A stretch of DNA of 64,000 bases from NCBI GenBank assembly GCA_900239685.1, contig OENT01000405.1, positions 57,774 through 121,773 of the forward strand, in the 5' to 3' direction. Under the pieces are notes generated by a model. That model was not told the origin of the DNA, searched no databases, and saw only the letters and a list, made by a program, of their open reading frames with translations. The position numbers and the translations under genes were made by a program. Below are positions 51,426 to 62,327 of this stretch, in pieces. Each line of letters starts with the position of its first letter. Position 1 is the stretch's first letter. Source of the stretch: Rotaria macrura. Lineage: Eukaryota; Rotifera; Eurotatoria; Philodinida; Philodinidae.

Positions 51426-53239
51426 TTATAACTTGCATGTGTTTTGTGGTATCCAGTATTTTCAACGTGATCTCTTCAATTAGTGGTGTATAAGTTGAGA
51501 AAACCTTTTCTATTGCAGCTTGACGTTCATTAATTGCTATAGTTGATAATTTTTTTATTATTTCCACATAATGTTGATCACCCGATTTGGCCATCATTGA
51601 ACAAACGGCTTGATTAGTAGCTTTATTAATTTCTAAACATTCAATGATCGAACTTTTAAGTATTGAGATAGTTTCATTCTGTCGTTGAATGATGGTGCAT
51701 AGGCAATTATTTAGTGTTTGAATTTGAGATAAACATTTATTAAATTGTGATTTTATTTTGGTGTTTTTCCTTTCATATTCATCTTTCGCGTGTGTAAAAC
51801 ATCTATCCAAATGATTTAGTTTTACTTGAAAATGATTTATCATATCAAATGAGTTCGACGAACTGTTGCATTTGAAATAGTTAATAGTGAACCGTGTAGA
51901 AGGAGGTAATAAAGGCCATTCATCGTTCGAATTTTGATTCTTCTTGTTGGGTGAATAAGTCATCAGTTGAGGATAGGAAGGTCGATTTAGTAATACACGT
52001 CCACCTTGTGAACGAAATTGTGAAGGAATAAAGAATTGGAAATCTGCCGGTAGTTTCTCCGGATGTTGTTTGAGATGTTGAATAAGATCACGCCGGTAGC
52101 TATGAATAACTGGGCATTTAAAATCAGTGGAGATATGATCTCCCTTACAGTTATGGCACATAATTGAACAATTTTTATGCACTCGATTTTTTCTATCATT
52201 GCTGCACCTTTTACAACGTTGAAATAGCAATTGACAATTTTTTTATGTGTCCAGGTAGATTGCAAATCGAGCAGAAAAGTACACGTGGAGCAGCCAGGTA
52301 TTCAAACACTTGCAAACACTGACCTTCAATACATATTATTCCTGAATTAAGTAATTGTTTATATTCCATTGTATCCTTTAATTCGAGGCGTAAATATCTT
52401 GTTCTACCATTATTTGTACCTAATATTTCATCGATAGCATATATTGACTTGTATTTGTTCATAATCTCATTTCTAACATCTTCAATACTCAGATAGTTCG
52501 TTACACCTTTAATGATAACGGCGCATTGTGGTGGAAGATGCTTCGGTGATATTAACGTGATTCTTGTATCTAGGACCACCTCCGGAATATGTTTAATATC
52601 ACATAAGTATATGAGAAGATCAATATCATGAGTAATACATTGTAAATCATCACTAGAATCTATATACCATGAGTCAAATCCAATATTTGCTTTATGTTTC
52701 GGATTCATATGTTTAAATTCGTCAACAATTAACTTGAATAATTCTTTAATGATAATTGCACCCGCTTTTCGATGATTTACCTTCGGATAACATACAATTT
52801 TAATAGTCGGAAATGACTGTTCGATTGCATAGGTAATGGCGTTATTTGTAATATCAAATTAAAAATTTCCTTCAGCGTTGATTGATGTTTCACAATGTTT
52901 ACTATTCGAGTGGATGTTTACACTATCCATTCTTTGAAAAGATAGAAACCTATTAGATGAATTCGTCACTGCGTAAGAAGAATTAATAATTGTTCGAGGT
53001 TTCCGTTGGATTGATCTAGATCTTTTCGGTGTTCCATGACCATTAAAATGAAGATCATTATCATTATCACTCGTGGTTCTACCACGTTTTTCACCTTGTT
53101 CACTAACACATGGGGAAGATGTTCCAGCATAATCTTCATTTAACTGTTTATAATTCATTATTTCAACATTCCGATGATTTTCTATCATGGGCTTATTCGA
53201 AGGAGACAGACAATTCTTACTTTTGCCCTTATTAGACAT
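51418..53239 (-). pseudogene. LINE ORF1 (gag-like, zinc knuckles), broken
   Basis: Starts at ATG 53239 (MSNKGKSKNC). An in-frame TAA at 52861-52859 interrupts it; the same frame resumes as FDITNNAITYAIEQSFP and runs to the zinc-knuckle region. There, a run of seven A (near 52240) shifts the frame: removing one base would read through, completing CSICNLPGH with its last Cys. The second frame continues with CKRCSND and CHNCKGDHISTDFKC, a CX2CX4HX5C knuckle, then a helical tail and a stop at 51418. ORF1 proteins of this type bind the element RNA. Confidence 0.82.
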
Positions 53240-56000
53240 AGTTATCAGATCGATATTGATTTTGAGCTAATTGCTTCATGTCTTCTGGCGAAAGGAAAAG
53301 AATTTTTACGATCAGGTGTGCTTATGTTTTAGTTATACTGGTGTTGGCTGCGACTTAGTACTCCTGTATCTCATTAACCAGGAGAGGTCTGAAGATAAGA
53401 AGTTTAGGTTAGGTACAATTTCATATGGACTAAGACCTGTGATGGGGAGAAGAGAAAAATATTCGTTCAAAGCCCTCGAATTTTTCAGATGGTCTCTGTG
53501 AATGGCTTCACATGGAATCAGACAATTTTGAAATTCAGAGACTACTAAAAGAAAGAGCAGCCAAAACTCACGCTGCCATTGAGTTTTCCGAGTGATTTCG
53601 AAGAGATATGCAAAGATTTCAAAGAAAAATACACATTTTACTTGTGAGGTTTTCACGGCTTCTCAATACCTCATATCTAAATAGTCACTTTTTCCATCTA
53701 AGCTCACTCCAAATGCTAACCCAAATAGTGCATCTTGCTGCCCTTGATGAGCTCTACAAAACTATGCATCATGATTTCTGAAACAGATTTCTCGTTTTGC
53801 AGTGGATTCGAAGTATGATCGAAATACACTATCTGAAATATGAGCAGACCTGGCAGTGAAAACCCGTTCCTTTTCTCAAGACGGCAATTAAGCAATTAGG
53901 TCAAAAGCGGTGTAACATCTTAAAAATAAACGCTCTACACGATAGTGGAAGCCACACGTTTCAAGCTTGTAGTAGGAGCGTTGTTGCACGAACTTTCTGG
54001 ACAACGTGATAACTTGCATATTGCACTTTAATTTTGAATCGTTGAGAAAGAATCAAATAGAAGACTTTTATTGTTGGAGCAATAATGTCGCATCGACATC
54101 CTATTCTTACAACGCACAGAACTTGTCGAAATTCATCACGTAAGACAACAATCCTTCTAAGTAAAATTTCTCTCACTGTATGTTTTCATGCATTTGTTTC
54201 GCTTTTACTGTTTCTCTGTCATTTTGTACGAAGAAATTTGCAAGGTAATGATTCAGAGTTTATCGATTTTATTACAGAAAGGTTCACTTTATATAATACT
54301 TTCTGTCATTTAAATTGACTGGAGATTCTTCATTTTTCTCCTCTTCTTGGAGATTGATTCTATTTTCTGTTTCTGCTAATCTATGTACTGTAAGAACTAA
54401 ACAGTTGTGCGTCGGTTCGTAATAAAGAAAATAATTTAAAGCTCTATAATGAATTTTCGCAGGGTGCGTAGAAAAAGAAAAGAAAACAAAAAAATAAAAT
54501 AAAATAAAATATGACTGACATTCAATATATATGTGTGCCTTTTTTCCGTTATGTGACTAATCATATGAAAGTTTCTGAATACGAGCACGTGTGAAAAATA
54601 ATATAGACTATGTTGTAAATATGTAAATTTTTAGTTTTTTTTATAAATATATAGATAATTAATCTGTGATTAATTAACAAATCACTCACGCGTTTAATCT
54701 CTTTTCAATCAGTTAATAATAAAAGAGTTTTTGCAATATTCAGCTTCCTTAAAATTATTTATTACTTTTACTCTCAGAAAATTGAATAATACAAATAAAA
54801 TTCTATAAATATGTTGCTGCTGCGTGTGTAGAAAGATAAAACAATATAAAGTATGGCTGGTATATACATACATAATGAATGAACATATACGACGTATATG
54901 TACATATTACATTATGAATGGACTTATTCGACGCACATGTTGCTCAAAAAGTTTACTAAAAAATTTCGCGCACATATATGTGTATTCTTTTTTCGTTCTG
55001 TGATCAATCATATGAAAGTTCCCGAAAAAAGGAAAAAAAACTTGTACATTATAATATAGATGCCATAGTTGCTTCTTAAAACCTTCTAACATCACTGACA
55101 GTGCTTGTGAGTCGGTGAAAAGTTTTAGACCTCACCAAAGTATGTAAAATAGTCAATAAAACAATTAGAAGAACTAATAGATGTATCATGTCAACTATAT
55201 ATATCTTTAGTATACTTATTACATAAATTGGGATAGCGGTCAAAAGCTTATAAACTCATAGGATTAGTTTGAGGAACATCAAAACGCTGATAGAACTTGA
55301 GCATTGATAAAAATATCAACCATTGATTTTGGGAATCAAGCATTATCCGAAATTAAGGATGGACTTTTCTGATAAAAGAGACAGTCATCCACATCTAAAG
55401 AAATCGTGAAAACGCTACAGATATTAACTGAACTCTCAAAGGCAAAATGAAACTTACTGAAGAAAAGAGTGTTCGAGCAAGAACCAGAAAAAATACTTGA
55501 GGAGCACCGACGTATTCCATTATACATTGGTAGAAACCTTAGAATAATATAAGTGCGTTTGGACCACAGCAAAGAGGTTCTGGGAACAAATTTATGATTT
55601 GCATGAACTGCAACAATGCTAATTTTTCAGTAAGAACATCGAGGGTGTGAATTCCACATCTATTTGTAACAAATGTGAACATAATCAAGCTCTCTTCCAC
55701 ATCAAGCCTTGATCCACCCGTGAAAGTCTGTGGGTGGCAGCTAAAAGCTTCATAGAAAGGGAGAAGAAGTAACCTATTTCTACTACCGTTCATGCAACAT
55801 AAAAGACTTGAAGTCTTGGTGCATGTTTTTACTACAAGATGAAAACAGTTATTTCCTTCGAGCAAACAAAAGAAAGAGAACACCTGTACAAATAATTGAT
55901 CATGCCTTATAAGAAAAAATTATTAACACGTGCTACAGTTCTGTATTGCGCGTTGTATGAAGAGAAGAAGACTTTCTCAGGAATGACTTAAACCGACTGG
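53240..56000. other. Non-coding interval right of the LINE
   Basis: AT-rich DNA with no recognisable gene. Two blocks of about 55-60 bp resemble each other in the same orientation (about 54523-54585 and 54972-55028, sharing ATATATGTGT..TTTTTTC and AATCATATGAAAGTT). Open frames between 53270 and 55880 have no family resemblance. The LINE promoter or 5' UTR may occupy its left end. Confidence 0.5.
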
Positions 56001-56375
56001 ATCCCAGTGAAAAATATTCTCGGATTTCAATCAAATTATTTTGCAACAAAATCCAATCCTCAATCCGATGGATAATCTTGATTATGATCGATCACCCTTT
56101 AACCCAAACTTGATGTTATTGCTAGCCCAGTGGAAATTAGATTGATTGAAATCGGATTATTTTCGAGTAAAATCCAGATTGTCAATCGATTGATAATTTT
56201 GAATTCTGCTGCAGAACAATCCGATTTCAATCAAAGTAATTTCCACTGGGCTAGCAATAACATCAAGTTTGGGTTAAAGGGTGATCGATCATAATCAAGA
56301 TTATCAATCGGATTGAGGATTGGATTTTGTTGCAAAATAATTTGATTGAAATCCGAGAATATTTTTCACTGGGAT
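56001..56375. mobile_element. Near-perfect palindrome: MITE-like element nested in its own family
   Basis: The arms 56001-56139 and 56237-56375 are inverted copies aligned without gaps, with one mismatch seen (CCGATGGATAAT against CCGATTGATAAT). The ends read ATCCCAGTG and CACTGGGAT. At 56127-56249 a second pair of ends, GCCCAGTGGAAATTA and its inverse, encloses a core whose sequence (TTGATTGAAATCGGATTATT, AAAATCC, TCAATCGATTGATAAT) resembles the outer arm. The outer element therefore seems to have received an insertion of a relative, bordered by CTAG on both sides. No coding capacity. Confidence 0.85.
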
Positions 56376-57196
56376 GAGGATGCAGTATTTATTGAAATAA
56401 ATGTTTAAATCAGGACATTTAGAAAATAACGACAATGAAAGATTTGTGTTTAAAAGATTATCTCAGGTTCACTTTTTTCAATTGCCAGTATCTGGTTATT
56501 TAAAACATTAACCTGGCAATATGATGATAAACTTGTAGAAAACAAGTAATAAAAATCTGTAACTGTAATCAATACTTATTACTCGTGAGGTGGAAATATT
56601 TTGAATACCGTTCCTTTATACGAATATGATGTCAATTATACCTCGTATTAGTTCAAGGTGAATTATAATATTGTAGATGATATTTTTTATCTTTCGGTTT
56701 AAATGAAAATCCCAGGAAACTGTATCCGATCAACCGAAAAATCAGATCGGATTTCAGGAGATGGATCTACAAACGGATCCCATGAATGAAGCCTATTTTC
56801 TTAATTAGATGCTAATAGTACCCGGTGGCATTACTAGATGTGGGTCAAAAGCTTCCATCATATTCTTACAGTAGGATCGGATAACATCCAACACTAGGAT
56901 CCGAAAACATTCCCACTCTTCATTTCGGATGGATAGTCATCTGTTTTATAAAAAAAGCTTAAGATTCCGATTGAGTTTTGATTTGGTTCCAACCGGAATC
57001 CAATCGAGTAAAATCATCAGAATGATTCTCCTGGGATCTCAACAATGAGATTAATGATTTGATCACAAGGAGGGATTTATGTGAAAGGATAGTTCTTATC
57101 ATATCAAGTGTATATGGAGTTAAGGATGATAGATATATGCCACCCATGAACATACTCCATTGACAGTGACGCTTTTCCTTGTTTACAATGAATACT
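56376..57196. other. Interval with a GGATCC-word patch
   Basis: AT-rich, without a recognisable gene. At 56710-56910 words such as GATCGGATTTCAGG, GGATCGGATAACATCC and AGGATCCGAAAAC recur, recalling the island at 37850-38180. The minus-strand frame at 56959-57309 runs into the foldback arm and is not convincing as a gene. Confidence 0.5.
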
Positions 57197-57206
57197 CTTT
57201 CGATCT

Positions 57207-57960
57207 CGTGGCATGATATTTCCGCGCGTGACATTACCGCGCCGATATTACCGCGCACGACACTACCGCGCATTGACATTATCGCGCATGACACTGCAGC
57301 GGACGACATATACGCGGAATTTTTTTTGTCTCTTTTTTATTAATCACGTATATAGCCCCTTACACACTTCACAACTATTTCTCGATGGAAAAGTGTATTT
57401 TAAAAATGCAGTTAAACATAAGTAAAAAGAAGTATAGTTGAATAATATTTATTGGCAAATAAATTAATGAGAACAAAAAACAAAATCTAAAGACAACAAG
57501 TAGTGAATAACATATTCAAAAGTTAAACATAGATCTGGCCATTTTCAAATACTCATCACGTGAAACATTATGAAATTCTTTTACCATATTTTTTATTCGC
57601 TCATTGATTTTGTCATACTTTTTTCGTTTATTTGGAGTCTGTGTGCCAGTAAGAACAATTATACTCATCCTCTCATTATTATCTGATCCAATTATTCCTT
57701 CTGACATAAGGTTTCATCTAAACTAATGGACCACAAAAAAGAACAACCTTCTCTGATTAATAGCCATAAGCTTATTGATCAAATAAAAAAGAGACAAAAA
57801 AAATTTCGCGTATATGTCTTCCGCTGTAGTGTCGTGCGCGATAATGTCAATGCGCGGTAGTGTCAATGCGCGGTAGTGTCGTGCGCGGTAGCGTCGTGCG
57901 CGGTAATGTCGGCGCGGTAATATCGGCGCGGTAATGTCACGCGCGGAAATGTCGGTGAAC
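57207..57960. mobile_element. Foldback-like element with tandem-repeat inverted arms
   Basis: The left arm (57207-57342) and the right arm (about 57783-57960) are inverted copies. Each is built of tandem 14-16-bp units of the form GTC[A/G]NGCGCGGTA[A/G]T, about six units on the left and nine on the right, ending inward with TATACGCGGAATTTTTTT..TCTCTTTTTTATT. The 10-bp CTTTCGATCT flanks the element exactly at 57197-57206 and 57961-57970, a target-site duplication. Repeat-built long arms and a 9-10-bp duplication recall foldback or MULE-type elements. The core of about 440 bp contains one small open frame. Confidence 0.88.
57516..57707 (-). CDS. Small ORF inside the foldback-like element
   Basis: An ATG-started frame of 63 codons reading MSEGIIGSDNNERMSIIVLT .. 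TPNKRKKYDKINERIKNMVK .. FHNVSRDEYLKMARSMFNF. It is highly charged with a predicted helical C-terminal half and is not low complexity. I recognise no family. Its position alone in the core suggests either a residue of the element's own protein or captured host sequence. It could also be chance. Confidence 0.4.
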   Translation of the reverse strand: MSEGIIGSDNNERMSIIVLTGTQTPNKRKKYDKINERIKNMVKEFHNVSRDEYLKMARSMFNF

Positions 57961-58730
57961 CTTTCGATCTTCACTCAAAAGTTTTCACTGTTGCTGTGTC
58001 CAGCTTTTGTGAGGAGCGTTTCTAGTTGAAAAGAATTTGCAAAGCGAAACGAAAAAAAACGGAGTCATAGCAAATCAGCAAGGATGTGAAAACGGTTGTC
58101 AAGATAGAGAAAATAATAAACGAAAAATTAGATAAACAACGCACCCGTCTGATACACAACGCCTGTGACTAAACGGAAAGAACGCATCACTGAGACCTTC
58201 TTGGCATGCTTGATTTTGATGAGCTACAGATTCAGGAAATTCCCTAAATTAAATGAAGGATTTATATTTTCGTACCACTACCGTATGATTACGATCCAAA
58301 TAAAAACATATATTGCGATGAATGCAAAATCGATAGTCATGTCTCACTTCCTTGCAGACGCATGAAGGATTCAATCATGTAAAACATGAGAGAAATTCAT
58401 ATAAAATCAATACGAGAAAATCTTCATGAAAATGTAGTTCGAAATGTTGAGCCATAATCATGAGAAATTAATTTGAATACGAACATTTCTATAATTTTAT
58501 GGAATAGTTTTGCATATTTTCATGTGAAGAAAAGTTAAGTTAATCATGTTCGTACCGTGATTTCCATTTCTGTGAAGTATAGAAAATCTTGAGTTGAATC
58601 AACAATGCTTTTTTGTTTTCGTATCTTGACCAAAAAGATTATTTCACTAGCTTTTGCATCTTGTTCGATTGAATTTTAGATACTTTTTTCTATCTATAAC
58701 TGATATATCCAGCATTACTGTGTACTCACT

Positions 58731-59669
58731 ATGGCCGCATGTGATGGAGATGAATACATCGCTCAACGTGTTCTACGCTTGACTGACATTGCCAAAGAAC
58801 CGACGGATTTTCTCATGCCTATTAGTGGTTATGAAAAAATGCCAATCGTCTCACTTGAAAAAGCTGTTGAACCACTCGTGCCTATACTACCAGCAGTTAA
58901 AAGTTACGCACTTGCAGCCAAAAGGCAATGCAAGAAACCAGCTGATAATTTGACTCAGGATGAATCGGCTTCCATCAGGCTCTATTCCATGGAATGGGAA
59001 CCTTTGGATGAATGCCTTTATTGTGCTTTGAACGCAACTCTACGATCGAAAAATCGAGCAAGCCTGAGGCCATGGTTTCTTTTTCTTCGTTTATTTCTCG
59101 CCGCATTATTTCGCCTGCCACCAATACCCCATATCACGGTGTTTCGAGGTGTCAAACTAGACTTAAGCAAACAGTTTAAAAAGGGCGAAACATTCGTATG
59201 GTGGGGTTTTTCATCATGTACCAATTCCATCGAAGTTCTGCAATCGGAACAATTTTTAGGCATGAATGGTACAAGAACAATGTTTACTATTCAATGCAAT
59301 TCAGCTAGAGACATTGGCAAGCACTCGTATTACCCATCTGAAGACGAAGTACTGCTGCTCGCTGCTACTGAATTCAAAGTGAAAGGTATTCTTGATCAAG
59401 GTCATGGTCTTCGTACTATTCAACTGCAAGAAGTTGAATCCGATGAACCACTGCTCATTCCAGTGCCATATACAAGTGACTCAGTTGATTCGTCTGTCAC
59501 TAAACTCAAAACCTTGACAGTGAACGATGATGCTACTGAATTCAAGATCAAAGTAAATCCATCAGTTACAACCGCGTCGGGAACGAATCAAAAACCGAAA
59601 CATGGCGCATCCGGAAAGACTACGACAAACTTGGGTATGTTAAAAAATAGAAAACTTTGCGGCTGCTGA
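58731..59669 (+). CDS. ART-fold (R-S-E) NAD-dependent ADP-ribosyltransferase
   Basis: Predicted mono-ADP-ribosyltransferase of the arginine-specific R-S-ExE class, which transfers ADP-ribose from NAD to protein side chains. The 312-residue frame starts at ATG 58731 and has no intron. Landmarks: VFRGV with the NAD-binding Arg at about 139; [10 protein letters not shown] with the Ser motif at about 161-162; [11 protein letters not shown] with the ExE pair at about 204 and 206, of which the second Glu is catalytic. The N-terminal 110 residues contain the alpha-helical lobe. A hydrophobic stretch at 115-132 ([13 protein letters not shown]) lies before the NAD site; no signal peptide is seen. The C-terminal tail is Thr/Lys-rich and ends LCGC. 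GC content is higher than in the flanks. Such proteins are abundant in bdelloid gene sets. Confidence 0.88.
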   Translation: MAACDGDEYIAQRVLRLTDIAKEPTDFLMPISGYEKMPIVSLEKAVEPLVPILPAVKSYALAAKRQCKKPADNLTQDESASIRLYSMEWEPLDECLYCALNATLRSKNRASLRPWFLFLRLFLAALFRLPPIPHITVFRGVKLDLSKQFKKGETFVWWGFSSCTNSIEVLQSEQFLGMNGTRTMFTIQCNSARDIGKHSYYPSEDEVLLLAATEFKVKGILDQGHGLRTIQLQEVESDEPLLIPVPYTSDSVDSSVTKLKTLTVNDDATEFKIKVNPSVTTASGTNQKPKHGASGKTTTNLGMLKNRKLCGC

Positions 59670-62327
59670 CTTAAGATTGACAGCAACCGTCATCACTATT
59701 TGATAATATATATTTCGAGCGTATTATTATTGATATATGAGTGGATATATGAATGGATGTTATCAAAACAGAAAAAATCATTTTAGACAATTCACAGAAG
59801 AAGGATCAGAGTTAATTAACTCTGCATTTAGGGATTGATCATATTGAACCGAGATTTCGTCGACGCTCAGCAGTGTTTAATTTTTGTAATCATCGTATTT
59901 TCTAATAGAATATTCATTAAAATAGGACAGAAAAGGCTACGAAGGGGACAGGAATACATTTTTCTTAATTTCTTTTTGTTGATGCACTTTTAGATCAAAC
60001 AAATATGTCTATTAAATTATCCTATATTTTTAATTAATACTGATTCTATAGGTTTCATTGAAACATTTTATAAAACTTTCAGAAATGTTGTTTATATTTT
60101 GCATGAGAACATATAGAAACCAGGTTATTTTTGATCTACAAATGATCAGAAGAGTAGGGTTAATCAAAGTGTTCCCTCTTGCTTGATATCAATTTTGTTT
60201 TATTTTTCTGTACTTTACTCTTTTTATAAGCAAGTTCTCAGTATCTACAGAACGTAAACATTGAGTATAGTCTAAAGAGGTCTAAATAGCATAACATGTG
60301 CTCGGATATGACAGTTTTTATGTTAAGCTAATTACATAAAGAACAAACAGTGGAATTCTATACCTTGAATCATCTCAACAGATGGCCATTTAAGCTCAGC
60401 TTAATGATTTTATTATTCTATGGTCAATGTCAATCCATAAAATATAAATCTTCAATGGCATAGCCTTAAACAAATCTAGGTCTAATAAAATCATCAATTC
60501 CTATCGATATGACAAAGAAAAAGTCGAACAACCCGGGGAATCATCATGAGAATCTCTCAAGAAATCGTGAACCGTAGAAAAGTGTCGTTATAGTGAACGG
60601 ATATCACGTTGTGAAGATCGATCATAAATGACTGCATAGCTTAGAATTATATACACAACATAATTTTTATTGGATGTTTCAATGCATTCTCATTCAACAG
60701 AATTTTTCTTTGGAAATTCTTCAAAACTATATTTCTTGAAATGAGTGTACTTTTCATAGGAATAGGATTGCATTTGACATTTGTTTCTGTAAGTTTATTC
60801 TAATAAATTTACCATTATTACTCGCATAGATTATCCCTATTTTAATTCTTGAAGAAATCATATTGAAATTACTGAAAACGTGTCGACGTATGAACTTGGT
60901 CATGAATGCTCTGTTTTTCATGACTTTTTTTAAATTGAGGAGGGTTCTTACATAGATGACTCAACATCATAGGGAATTGTATAATTTCAATTATCATTTT
61001 TGAGAAAAAAGAAAACCTTTTGCCTTACAGCATCTGATTTCGTAACTTTTCATAGTTTTGTGTACCTTGGTTTATCTATACAAATCGTCGATGATTTTAG
61101 GTTTCGGTACGCTTGAGTAGTGTATCATAGGCTCTATCAAGATACTATCGCTTCCAAACTATAATGAGCTTATTTGAGTTACGAATAACATAAACAAAGA
61201 AGTAGATAGTGACCTGTGGGCATTTTAGTATTCGGGAAAAGGTGGATGATTCGATCACTTTATGAAAAATCAACCCATCAAGTAGTGGTGAGTATTAGTC
61301 AGTTCTCAGTTACCACTTTCAGAGTGGTACCAGAGAGAATCTCCAATTTCATTCTGCTTCTAAAGATACTCTTTCAACAGAAAAAGATCAAGACTGATTG
61401 TAACGAATTTTAATTGAAGATATAGCTTATATCTTCTATTCGAGATGAAATGAAGGGTAACAACTCGTAAAAGAGTGTGCCGGTATAAATAAGACCGTTG
61501 AATAGTACCCAAATAAGATAATTTATTAATACTTATTGTAAAACAAGCAATAGAGCAGCGCTCTGCTATAACAATTACACGTATGTATCGTTTTTCTTGA
61601 ATAATTCCACAATGCCTTTTTTTGTGCACACACTAAGAATGTTATATATAAGCAGGGATAGAGGGAGAGAGTAGAGTAGAGAGACTAGCTAAAAAGAAAA
61701 GAGAAGAAAGAGAGAGACGAAAGAGTAAGAGATAGATGAGCTAGAGAGAAAGAGAAGGAAGAGATGATACGGAAACTACTATGTATCTCTCATGAATATT
61801 ACGGGATGTCATTCGGAAGGACGTTCATCAGTTAACGTATGCTCAACTATACGCATAACAATATGTCACTGATCTGTGTCATAGAGAAGGACGTTCCTTG
61901 ATTATAGCTAATTCGATTAACCTATTCTATCTACTTAATATGGTCCTTGACCGCATGTCATGGAAAAGAATGTTCACCATTTGTTACGTGCACTAGTATT
62001 CTGTCCTGCTAAGGGAGTACGTTGATTACTCTTATATCATGTAAAAGGACGTCCATCGTTTAGTGTGAACTGGATTTGCCTTGTAATGTCAGAGTAACGT
62101 GCTCTTGGCACACTGATCTCTCTGGAGAGCTCCGTTGTTAAGTTATGAATATTTTGCTCAAGACAGTGAAACTGACTAATGGACCACAGGTAATTTAGAA
62201 TGATTCGATATAAACAGTTTTGACTACGGTGAGACTAATGTTGATGTTTATTTTATGTCTTAAGCCAACATGAACTAATCAAATCGATATGACTGAGAAC
62301 AACTGCTTTTTTGCGATATTTAATTAA
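59670..62327. other. Non-coding interval with a polypurine tract
   Basis: AT-rich DNA downstream of the ADP-ribosyltransferase. A nearly pure A/G run occupies about 61650-61765 (GAGGGAGAGAGTAGAGTAGAG and similar). From 61805 to 62060 the word AAGGACGTTC(A/C)T and its variants recur several times, a weak short repeat. No gene is recognised. Confidence 0.5.

Larger units (their letters stand above)
48576..53239 (-). mobile_element. APE-type non-LTR retrotransposon (LINE), degenerate
   Basis: A nearly full-length element read on the minus strand: ORF1 with gag-like zinc knuckles, then ORF2 with an apurinic-type endonuclease and a reverse transcriptase. The two ORFs overlap by 8 nt at ATGACTAG. 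ORF1 carries a premature stop and a frameshift, and ORF2 carries at least one stop and two frameshifts, so this copy is inactive. The domain order places it among APE-encoding LINEs (jockey/CR1/R1-like); I cannot assign the clade. The exact 5' and 3' ends, poly(A) tail and target duplication are not resolved; the limits given are the outer coding limits. Confidence 0.9.

Noticed and set aside
53333..53656. 107-codon minus-strand frame next to the LINE
   Set aside because: No recognisable domain and no continuity with LINE ORF1; treated as chance.
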